64,000 nt of DNA from Aradus depressus (Eukaryota > Arthropoda > Insecta > Hemiptera > Aradidae), in the NCBI GenBank assembly GCA_963662175.1, contig OY759216.1, positions 51,229,087-51,293,086 on the forward strand, written 5' to 3'. Of the stretch, positions 50,408 through 62,400 are shown in pieces. The position numbers were made by a program, and so were the translations under genes. The notes under the pieces were generated by a model. The model had not been told where the DNA came from. It searched no databases and saw nothing but the letters and a program-made list of their open reading frames with translations. Numbering within the stretch: the stretch's first letter is position 1; every line of letters starts with the position of its first letter.

Positions 50408-53400
50408 TGAAAAAGTCAATATTTAAAAAAAATTTACTTGTAAAAAACGTTTTTCTTTATTTTTCAAATGTTCGTCTACGTTCATAAGAAGCCGAGATAT
50501 GCCATTTAGAATAGTAGTGCCTTACCTCTAAACGAGCCCTGGTTAATAAGAAAATACTAAGTTTTGCAATTCCCATCGTTGTCCCTAGCCAGTACGACTT
50601 GTCAATAAAAAAAAAGGAAATAATAAAATCATTAAACAATCGGGTAATTGTACCTTTATTCTTCTTTTTTAATTTTATTTCGGTCTTCACCGAAGTGCGT
50701 CTTCACGCAGTGGCTATTTTTTAAAAATTGATAACAATATCTTCAAAACATTTATATACAGTTCCCAATACTACTTTTATGATAAAAATAAATTATATTT
50801 ACATTGAATTTATTTACTTAGAAATCAAAACTTCATTGGACAACACTGTTGTGTTTATGAGCCAAAAAGAAACGGAAATAAGATACCTAAAAATTGCAAC
50901 TCCGCACATAATTTACTTGAAATATCACTCCTACGAGATGTCCTGAAAAATTATTCGTAGCTCTTATTTTTTTTAGATTTATTATTAGAGAAAGTCTAGC
51001 AATCTCCCAACTGCTGATTTTCAATAGTTTATTTATATTTGTTTTTTTTTGTTAAACTGGTCTAGTGAAAATCCGACTTATGGCTAGAAAAAAGTAAGGT
51101 AACGTTAAGAAATTGTGAAAAAGTAAAAACGAAGAAAAAGTGTTATTACAATTATCAATTCAGACCCAAAATTCAGATACTGAGGATGGGCTTGCAGCAC
51201 GAAACGTCTATATAGAAAAAATAAGTTTTAAATAAATTGGGAGAAATAGAAATGCAACTAAAGAATACAGCTTTATTATAAATCTCCTTAAAACATCACA
51301 AAATCCATTAAATTTAAAGTAATGAATGCGAATTATTATTATTTTTTTTTTTTTTTAGTGACTAAGTTTGGATTACCTGGTTCTGAGTTTGAAGACTTCG
51401 TAAAAGAAGCCAAAAGAATACTGGAAAAGTTACAGTCGTACGATCCACAATATATGGAAGATGAAATCAGGCTGAATCAGTTGGGCTATGCCAATAAACT
51501 ACTGAATTTGAGTCGGGAAATGAAAGAGCCCATTGACGGTCAGGCAAATATGATAAAAAATTTAACCAACAATTTACACAAACTCGACTTGAAATTGGAT
51601 GATTTGAACAAATACTCTCGAATAAGTTTAGAAAAAGCGAAAAAATTAAATGACAACATTAAACAAAATAGGTGAATAAGATGTTATTTTCAGCCATCTT
51701 TTTAAGAAATTATTGTATTTATTATTATTTATTTTCTTTAATATCATATATTATTATTTTTAGAGAACAGAATATAACAGAAAAATTCAAGACAATAAAA
51801 GCTCTTGAAGAAAGTTCAAATGAAGCGTTGAAAGAAGCAAACAAAGTTCTAAAAGATACGAGAAGCATATTAGACTATTCTTCGTCGGACCTGTACGGGA
51901 AACTTAGAAGTAAGACGGCTTATTACTTTCTTATACATTAACTATAGTATAAGCAAGTTTTTTTTTTTTGTTTACTTGGTAGAAATTACTCATCAGTGGT
52001 ACTTAGGCTCTTGCCCATGCCCCACCGAATATAGAATCCAGCCTTCTAAAAATATTTAGGACATCCTACTTGGTTCCTTGGAATAGGGGAGGAATTGGGA
52101 CACTCAGTTGGACGTGCCACTTGAAAGCAACCACCCCCATAGTACCATTTTAGCTAAGACTGTGAGAGTCGCCCGCCTAAAGGTCCAGAACGGTGACTGA
52201 CCCGGGATGGCAAGTGGTTGCCTATCATCCCTACGGTTTTCCACCTGTATAAAGAATATTGTAATTGTGTGATAATCCGAAATCTAGTTTTCAACGGATT
52301 TTCACGTTTCAAGGTCTCCTGAATATGTTTTGACAATTTTCGCGATGATGTTTGTCTGTGTGTATATGATTGGAAAGTAGTGAACGCTCTAACTCAGAAT
52401 CGATTGTAGCTATGAACTTGAAATTTGAAATGAAGATGTCATGTGTGCTAACTTTAGATGTGATTAGATTTTGGCCGAAATCTAGACCACTTTACTTCGG
52501 AGCCTAAGTACATTTTACAAGATACCTCTTATATTTATGAACTAATCTGTTTTTTATACCAACCACTCCCCCTCTCCCTTCCGAAGTAATTCTGAGCTAC
52601 TGTACATCTCCTGAACCAGTTTTTATTATAAAACCTATACAGCTAAAATTATTCTTCCTACATCTTTCTTTTCTGTATTTTTCCTCCGAATGACTTTGTT
52701 CAGTTAGCTGACTATGCACGTTTTTCTTGGCCTAGTTGTCAAAATGGCTACCACAGGTCTGGTTTTGTGAATAATCTTCTTGATGAACTACTTCTATAAA
52801 AACTTTAAATCTTATTAAAATGTCTCAGCAGGGTTTCGAACCCGCGATCTTGACCTATGAGATTTGTATTTATTTATTTGTTTATTTCAGATAATCAAAC
52901 AGAATGGGAAGATTTATCCACAACATTAAACAGTAAGGTGAACAGTACTCTTAAAGATCTTGATACTACCGCAAAATTGGTTTCTGATGCTCTAGAAAAG
53001 GCAGAAGACTTAGAGGAGCAAGTAAGGAAAATATGTGTTAATTTTCATTTTAAATATTATTATTATATATTACCTATATAAATAGTATAATATATTTATA
53101 TTATTCAGGGAGAAGAATTGAAAAGATTGGAAAAAGGATATCAACAAGACAGAAATGCTATCCAGGCTTACAAAGATATAATAAACACTCTGAGGGACGC
53201 ATTAATTACTGCTAATAATGCTAAGTTAATTGCAGATAATGCTACTGATTTGGTAACATATTTATATTATTATTTCTTTTTAAAATTAATATAGATGTTC
53301 GGAGCCGAGTGATAGATATACATTTAAATATAATATGAAGAGAAACATTGATGCATGCAGAAGTCAAATCAGTTTTTTTTTTTTCGAACAATCTACGCTT

Positions 53401-56400
53401 AACACAGAAATTAATTTAGAGAAGTCACTATTGTTTGTGTTTAACCCATGCCCGGTCTTCAATAGCGCTCTTTCGTCACTCGGGTGGACATGAGTCCGAC
53501 TCTACTGTGGGAGTCCTACATTATTCCTACCCTAAATTTTTATTATCCATGTATTGTATTATCCAATTATTACATTATCCAATCTGGGAGGTTAAAAAAA
53601 CATAACTACCCCGTCTTAGAGTCCAACGCAAATTAAACTTGGGTAGGTGAAATGTTAGGACTCGCACTTTAGAATCGGGTTCATGTCCACTAGACCGATG
53701 AAACTGCGCTCTGTTAGTAGGCGATATGACCTCGTAATAACTAACTAGGATAATGTAAGGGCTTTGGCCTGGTTTGAGGTTGAACTCATTAGTAAATTTC
53801 GTTATTAAATAACCAAAAAAAGATATATGTGTACTATATAACTGTAAAGACATTTAAAGGAAAAGCTGATTATTATTTTTATTTTTCTTCATTTTAATTG
53901 TATTAAAAGTTAATATTATTTTTGAACATTCGAAAACGGAAAATATTAAATTCATTCATTATGAAAGTGAGTTATATATACCGGTTAATATTATAACTTA
54001 ATAAACTCAGTAAAACCAGTGAAATACGTGGAAGGGAGTTTTGGGTGGTGAGTTTGTAGGTCACTCGTTTGTCTGTAGATGGTCCATCGATATTTCCATT
54101 GCGGCGCTACAGTTTTGTGGTGAAATATCCACTTAAATAATTATTAATTTAAATTATAATCAATCAGTCGGCTTTGTCTCATCTTATATTATTTTTATTA
54201 GTATTATTATTATTTTTGTTTTATTATTGGCAAATTATCTAATTTAAAAAAATGCATTTATATATTATTTATTTATTACATACAATACGTTTAAATATTT
54301 TATAGTCAAAAGGATTGAAAGACAAAGCTTTCGAATCAAAAGATAAGTCTACGTTGCTTTACAATCAAGCAAGAGATGCGTTGTCTCAGTCTCAACGTGA
54401 AGCGGAACTGCACGAAGCAAAAAAGAAATTAGAAAATTTGGAGACTATGAAGGAGGACTTCCAAGTCGACCTGGATGAAACTGAAAAGTTAGTTTTTGTA
54501 ATGTTTTTAATTTAATTTACTTTTGCATGGTTCTGAGGCTTATGAAGCAAGAAGGGTCAATATTGTATGTAAGCGAGGCTTATTTTATATAAGTATACTT
54601 TTAATTATTCTTTTTTTTCGCGTATTTCCTGAGAAACACTATACTCCTGGTAGTTTTTGAATTAGGTGACTTTTTGTATGATGAAAATGAATTTTTATAT
54701 CTGAGGCACATCAAACCATCAAAATTTGTATTTTGTTTTGTTTAAAATGTCAGAACTGCTTATAAATATTGGATTTAAGTGTTGAAAATTGTATATTATA
54801 TTATTTAAATTTAGATCATCCGTATAAGACATTACTCTTTCTTGAAGAAAGTTAGGAACTATTTGTTTATATTTAATATTTGTGCCGGATGTCAAAATTC
54901 CTTGGTGTCTATCAAAGTTTCAAAGTGGTGGCCATTTTCATTGTGTACATTAAGTCGCATCTTGGTTTATTTTGATGTTAACAACTACACCATCGGGAAT
55001 CCTCTACACCAGTTACTCATATGTTTATAGAATATGTGCTTCGTGTGAATTTTGTATTTATGTATTTTTTTAGTATTTTGGGGAAGACATGGGAAACAAT
55101 CAATTCTACGAACACCGGAGGAATTAACGTTATAACTGAAGCTGAAAACGGAGCTGTAGAAGTTAAAGAGAGGATAAAGGATATTGTAGAAGATCTCCCC
55201 CAAAAAATTATTATATCAAAACAAATACAAGACAATGCCAAAGATGGGGAAACGTTTGTCCATGAAACTTCAGAAAAAAGTAAATACTGAAATTATTATG
55301 TTTAATATTTTAGTAGTTATATCATATCACCTTTATATTTAAGGATTTCCACCCTTTCCAGAATTTGCATATAAAAATTATGCAATATGTTATATAATAA
55401 TTCATGTTTCGGGGCCCTTTCAAGAACTTGGGTCTTAAGCTTCGCATCATGACAGGCCCTTTTTTTTCATTGATTAGGTGCGCACTAGATCCAGGTCTAG
55501 TGAATATATTGAGTTATGCTGCCACTGCATATAGGGTGTTCATTTTTATGCCGTTTTTTGAGGAGCATATAGGTATGTCAGGGAATGTATATTTTTCTAA
55601 CAATATATATATTTTTTTTTTTTGTTTTACAGTAAGTCAGGTTAATACAGTTTTACCAGAAATAATGAGCCTTTCTAAAAGATTGGAAGAAGTGCCGAAA
55701 CATGCTGAGACCTCTGGGAATGAGCTTAAGGCGAAACTTGAAGAATTGAGAAAGCAAGTTGAACTTGCACGAGAAGTTGCAAATAAGTAAGTATTTCAAG
55801 TATATCTGTATCTCAGCTTATTTTGATAATTCCAAATTACATTTAGAAAACAAAAACTAAATTATACAATATACAAAACATGTATATAAAAAGTCAGCCA
55901 ATGGCTGAGGCTATCTATCTGTCTTCAGTATTATTTCGTATTTCCATCTTTAAAAATTTGAAATCAGTGACTAGGGAGTGCCTCACCACTGAGTGATTTC
56001 TCCCTTCACATTTTGACATTGCCATTATCTCTTTATTAGCATATTTGCTTGTATTTATTTTTATACAGTTGTAAATATCTGTTTGTAAGTAAAAAAAAAA
56101 AAAAAAGATTGAAACCAAGACCGTGGTCTTAACTCATGTAGAAGATCTTCGCATCCTTTGGCGTGTTATTTACGCAGCTGTGAAACTCTGCTTCTAACAA
56201 TGACGTAAAAATAATCATGGTTAAGATGGCTCTCAAGTATTGCTCAATACCCTGAAGCCACAACAGAGATATTTTGAACAAAACAAAATGATTAACGACT
56301 AGCGAATAAACCCATATCAAACAAACAAAACTAGATTAGGTTAAACTGAAGACATAACGCACAAACTGTATTTTGCCATACTTTCTTTCACCCAATTATT

Positions 56401-59400
56401 TATTTATTTTTATTATTAAATTTTTTATTTGTGTTACTTTAGTATCAAACTCGGAGCAACATTTTATCGGAACTCCACTTTGGAACTTCCAAATCCTCCA
56501 AATCTACCAGAACAGGGTGTCAATAACGTCGTCTCATTTTATTTCAATCCTAAAGAACAAAATGGCCTTTTGTTTTTCTTAGGGAATGAAGCGAAGAAAA
56601 CAAAAAAACGTTCAGTTGCAAGCGTACGTATCACCATTTTCTTTTTTTCCATATTTATTCAGTGCATTTATTTGTTATTAATATTGATATTTATTAACTT
56701 ATATTCTTTCAGGGAGACTTTATGGCTCTTGAAATCCAAAGTGGAAAACCAAAATTGACAGTAGATCTTGGGTCTGGGGCTACAAGTCTTATCTGTGATG
56801 ACCTGGACACCGCTGATGGAGTTTGGTATCAAGCCAAAATTGAAAGGTACTCTCAACCAACTTGCTTTTTGCTTTTATACTTTTTTGGCATTCGATTGTT
56901 GTATTTGTAATAAATAAGTTTAAATCTTATGAATTTTTCGGGCAAATAAAATTTTCTGAATCTCGAATATGGCCAGGACTCCAGTAGCACGCAGGTAGGG
57001 AGCTTACCTACTGTAAAACCCGGCTGGGGCCGTTAGGTTCTTCTCTCCTGTACGGTATCAGGAACGCGATAAAAGTCTTTACCTTAACCATACCTTGCAG
57101 AATTTAGGACTCTCACAGCAGACACAGCAGGAAAGAAATGAGCGTTGAATGATTAGGTCCCTAGGTGTCCTTCCTAACCCACCCAGTATATCTACATCAT
57201 AGCCACCTCTTCATTATATAAATTGTTTTTTCTTCTCTATCTATTCCAGGTAGGTACTTAGAAATTCGCGTCTCGTACGAACTGTCAGTTATTAGTATGA
57301 TTTTGTCAGTTTATAGTTTTTAACATCAAAATTATAAAGTGTTGACTTGTTGCATTTTAAGTGTCTTAGAGGCTCCATAAAAGTTCATATCGTTAGTTTT
57401 AAATTTAAAAAAATTTCATTATACTTATTTTTAAAAACCGAAATTAGGAATTTCGTAATTTGTTTACGTGTATTTTTAAAGAGGAAAGTCTCCAGTGCGT
57501 TTTTATAAAATTTAATTGAAGTTGGTTCTGCTGTTCATTTGGAAAAAAAGATGAACAAAAATATCTCGCACATTTTCCGTAGTCTAATCTAATATTGTTA
57601 TTATAATATTTAATTTTAATTCAAAAGATTTTTTTAAATCGATTTGGGAGCATTGTTTAATCGTTCCAAAACCCCACAGGGACGACACCTATCAATTTTT
57701 AGCTGAGTCGGCTAAAAGGGAGAGGGTTTAGAGGAGGGAGCTCAATTCAAAAACCCTGTAATAAGTAAAAAAATAAAATAAAGAAAAACGTCTGTTTTTT
57801 AAAAAATATTGTCTATTTTACAAAATATATGGGAGCACTTTCGGTATTGCTACCACCTTCAGCCATGACTTAACAAATTTTGTTGTGTTTGTTTATTTGT
57901 TAAGTCGTGACTGAAGATGGTACCAATACTGAAAGTACTCCCATTTTATATATATTTTGTGAAATAGACAATACTTAAAAAAATTTACATTTTTCTTTAT
58001 ATTTTTTATTAAGTGTTTCACAATATCTCTGCAGAAATGTTAAGTATCACCTGTACTAACTGTCGATGTAACGAATGTATCAATACGAAGTCCCTGAGTA
58101 AGACTTCTTGGTTTTCAACCAAATCGTTTGATTGGTTCAGAGGGAGAACGAACACATAGTTGATTAATTCGCGCTCGATGCATTCCCGGTGATTCACAAA
58201 AAAGACTTATTTCTATGAATTAACTTTTTTTTTCTGTTGCAGGACTGGAAAGAGCTTGAAACTGACTGTTACCAGACTTGGTGACAATGAGTCTTGTGTT
58301 AAAACTGGAATCATCAATGGGTCATCGGCAATACTCAATTTGGACAAAGCTAATTCGAAAATATTCGTGGGTGGATTTCCTGCCAATTTTAATAGTCCTC
58401 CTGAACTCACCTATAATTCCTATGTTGGTAAAGTTGAAGATTTGGTTGTGGATGATTCTCCAGTCGGTCTTTGGAATTTTCAGGAAACTGCTAATCTGTT
58501 TCCAGCTCATGAAAGGTTGTATTATACTCTAAGATATACGACGGTTATTTCTCGCTAAAACTATCACATTTCCGAACATTACATTTTTTATTTTTATATA
58601 ATTTTGATCAGTTGGTTTCGTGCGTACACAACATACATTTTAAATTAGTAATCATATGTTTTATTTAAAGCAAGTCACTATGAGGTCATATCGCCTACGA
58701 CGAAAGAGCGCTCTGGTAGACATGTGCCCGACTCTATCGTAGAAGTCTCAAATTTTGTCTTCTCAGGTTTTATTATGTAGGAGTACCTGACATCGCACAG
58801 GCTCGGTACTATCGCTTAACGGCCCATGCGAAGGACGGCTTGCTCAAGGTTTTTTTTTACCCTATATTGAAGCACGTTGATCAGTATTATTACGGACTTC
58901 CAACTTCTAAATGTGTGGCTGAGTCTGCTTGTGACTTAATAATTAATCTACATTATGGTGAGTATCCATTTAGTTTTATGTTTAATTATCCACCCATTTC
59001 AAAAGGAAACTTCGGGGCCATGCGGGCTAGAGAGTAGCGCTTTGGTGGCATGGTCTCACCATGGCTTGCGGGTTCGAATCCCGTCCGGGAGTGAGTTTTA
59101 TTTCGTAGATAGACCTCCCTCCCGGGACCATGGATGTCGTAAATAACTAGATAACACAGTGACATGGCTAATATGCAAAAAAAAATTTTTTTAATTAAAA
59201 TGTGAGAAGAAAACACACTTTATATAACTAACCGAAATCACTTTAATCCGAAAAAAATAGCACAACAGAAAAACTGTAAAACTGACTCAAGTAAATATAG
59301 AAAGGATCTGTTTTCAAGTTTCTTGCATTAACTAATATATTTACAATGCTGGCGCTAATTGTGTTCCCCTCTCTGAGAACATTTTGACACTTTTAAGATT

Positions 59401-62400
59401 TTTGAGCTAAATTACTACACATAAAGAATATATGTGCAAAGTTTCAGCTTTTTAGTTTCTCGGAAAGTTTTCATTTATATTCATAGTTAGGATTCTTTTT
59501 GATTTTTAAAGATGATCTCAAACAATACAAAAAGTAAAATTAGGTAGGCTTCAAGGTAGTAATCAGAAGTTTACAAGAATCAGAATTTTACAAGAAGAAG
59601 AACAATGTAGATGAATCACCGACAGTGCACTTCCCCTGTTCAAATTGTTTACTATTAAACTTAGTTCCCGCTCTCCCTCCTTCTATTTGGCCTGATTCAG
59701 CCGAAAGCCTGTACAAGTCCTACTCATTGATCTAACAATCCACAAATAAAATTTCGTATCAAAATATTCATTTCATCAAGCGTTAACGTTTTTTTTTAAT
59801 TAAGCCCCTCTCCAAGCCCTTATATTTATTTGTTCGATTTGGCTAAAAATCTGTCGGTGTCTCACCTATAGACTTTTTAACCCAGGTATTGATCAATGCA
59901 TTAATTCTATCTCTAGTTATTAGATTTTTGGGCTTAAGCCCCTTCTGACTTCCACTTCTGTACCCACATCTATAATTTCATGCCGATGATATATTCATTA
60001 TTATAGGTTAGGTTTTATGACTCATGCCCGGGCTTTAACTACGAGGTCATATCGCCTACTACCAGAGCGCTCTTTCGTCACTCTGGTGGACATGAGCCCG
60101 ACTCTACTGTGGGAGCCCTAATTTTTGCCTACCCTAAATTTTTATTCACCTAGGGTAGGGGTCTTTAACGAGCATCTGACATCGTACAGGCTCGGGACCA
60201 TCGCTTAAAGTCCCATCCGAAGGACGGCGTGCTTAAGTTTATTTTACCTCCCAGATAAAATAAACTAAGGGTCTCGGTCGGGTTTCGAACCCACGATCTT
60301 GAGCTCAGAAGACAAGCACGCATACCACTGAGCTAACGGCGCCCTCATTAATCATTATTTTGGAAGGTATAGTTCACAGGCATGATATTTTTTTTGTTTT
60401 GAATACAGGTGATCGAAAAGTATGAAATTTTCCTGACTTCCTATGGTTTGGGAAGTAAAAAGTTAGTAGTCATAAAATAGAGAATAAAAAACGCAGTTAT
60501 GAAAATTCCTATAAAACTGTGAATAGCTCTAAAATAACTCATAAAAATTATACGAGAAACGAAAGTTTTATGTCGGGAAAGTGATGGATTTAGTGTGTTT
60601 ATTATTATTTTTCTAACATTTTTTCTACAATTGTAATATGATTTTGATTTATTTAACAGAAATCTTAATATCACTACTACTGCCCCTACTGGGTTCCGGT
60701 TTAATGCGGACGGTTACGTAGCTTTGGATAGTAAATTGTACAGAATTAGTAAAAAGTCTGAGATAATATTGCAGATTAAAACTTTCTCAAAAGAAGGATT
60801 ACTGTTCCTTTCTCATAAGGATGGTACTTTCCTGTCCATCGAACTCAGAGAAGGAAGGATATTGTATCAGGTAATAAGCACTTTTATAAATATCTATTGT
60901 CTTTTTTACTATTTCAACTCCAAAAGTGGACAATATTACTTGTATAGATCAAAGTTCACTAATTTCATAATAATGTTACTTCTTGAAGTCCCCGAAATGC
61001 AAAAAATCTGTCTATTCGTCTGTGTGCCTGTCAACAAGATTGTGGAGGAACGGCTAAGAGGATGGGATATTACCACATTTCCATAATAATAATAACAATA
61101 ATATTTATTTCTTGTAAACCATAAGAACAATTGGGTGCATCATAATGGCTTGTAAATTATAAACATCATCTGTTATGAAATCCAAGAGTATAAACACATG
61201 AGATGAATAATAATATACATATATATATATATATATATATATTTTAAAATTAATATCAAATTCATAATACATTTAGTTAGTTATTATGACTCATGCCCGG
61301 GATTTAACTACGAGGTCATATCGCCTACTACCAGAGCGCTCTTTCGTCATTCTGGTTGACATGAGCCCGACTCTACTGTGGGAGTTCTGAATTTTCCCTA
61401 CCCTAAATTTTTATTCACCTAGGGCAGGGGTCTTTAACGAGTACCTGAAATCGTACAGGCTCGGGACCATCGCTTAAAGTCACATCCGAAGGATGGTAAA
61501 GTCCCATCCGAAGGATGGCGTGCTTAAGTTTATTTTACCTCCCAGATAAAATAAACTAAGGGCCTCGGTCGGGTTTCGAACCCACGACCTTGAAGACAAG
61601 CACGCATACCACTGAGCTACCGGCGCCCTCGAATACATTCATTTTGTTTCTAATACATTTATATTATTAATTAATAATATTTTATATTTATATTTCTTTT
61701 TGATAAATATTCTTTTACGACGATATTTCTGTGGCTTCTTCCTCAGATCACAAAGAGCGGAATATAAAAAATATATAAAAAAAGAGGCGACATATATAAA
61801 AATATACATTTGTGTTTAAATAAATTAACAAATATCAGTAAAGTAAATAGTATATAACTAAAAGAATTATTGATAAAAATACAAATATTAAACAAAACAA
61901 ATTTCGATGGAAATTGTAGGATATTGGTGGAGGATTTCTGCCAAGAAAATAAACATCAAAGCTTTTGTATAAAAAACACGTTTAAATTATGTTTTTTTCC
62001 TTCCCTTTGTAGAAAAGTTATTTTTCTATGTCTTCTAGTTTTTTAGATATCTTGAAACAATTTGAACAGAGAAATGTACTCGATTAATTGTTAGTCTCAT
62101 CAGCCTACGTATGATTTGTTATTTTGTTTTTTTTCAGTTTGATCTAGGTAGTGGTATAGTGAGCCTGCTGACAAGCTCTGAGTACAATGACGGAGAGTGG
62201 CACAGTATTGAGGCCTCCAGGGTGGAGAGAAGAGCTATACTGAAGGTTGACGGGAAGCTGGTCGAACAGAACATGTCTCCTGGCGGCACCAAACTAGAGG
62301 TAACAAACACTCTTTTATTTAGCCATCATATATTTCATATTTCTGTACAGTTCTAGGCATGAATATATCTAAATTAATAAATATCTATTTATTAACAACA

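Larger units (their letters stand above)
49860..50555 (+). repeat. Tandem duplication, about 358-bp unit, two copies
   Basis: Each unit runs from GAAAAACGTAAGTTTTTAAA through TAAGTCGTGGCTGAAGATGG, an (AT)n run and ATTTTGTGAAAAAGTCAATA to AAACGAGCCCTGGTTAATAAG. The two copies differ at only a few bases. A related unit occurs as an inverted pair at 57780-58020. Confidence 0.92.
57780..58020. repeat. Inverted pair of the 358-bp repeat family
   Basis: A left copy (minus strand, with GCTACCACCTTCAGCC) faces a right copy (plus strand, with GACTGAAGATGGTACC). The outer ends AATAAAGAAAAACGT and ACATTTTTCTTTAT are reverse complements. It is inserted inside a family A repeat. Confidence 0.85.

Noticed and set aside
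59018..59098. Functional tRNA gene
   Set aside because: A and B boxes are present but I cannot form a convincing acceptor stem and anticodon arm; it is listed as a SINE head or pseudogene.
60280..60343. Functional tRNA gene on the minus strand
   Set aside because: The sequence recurs as the head of a dispersed family with a constant body, so it is a SINE head.
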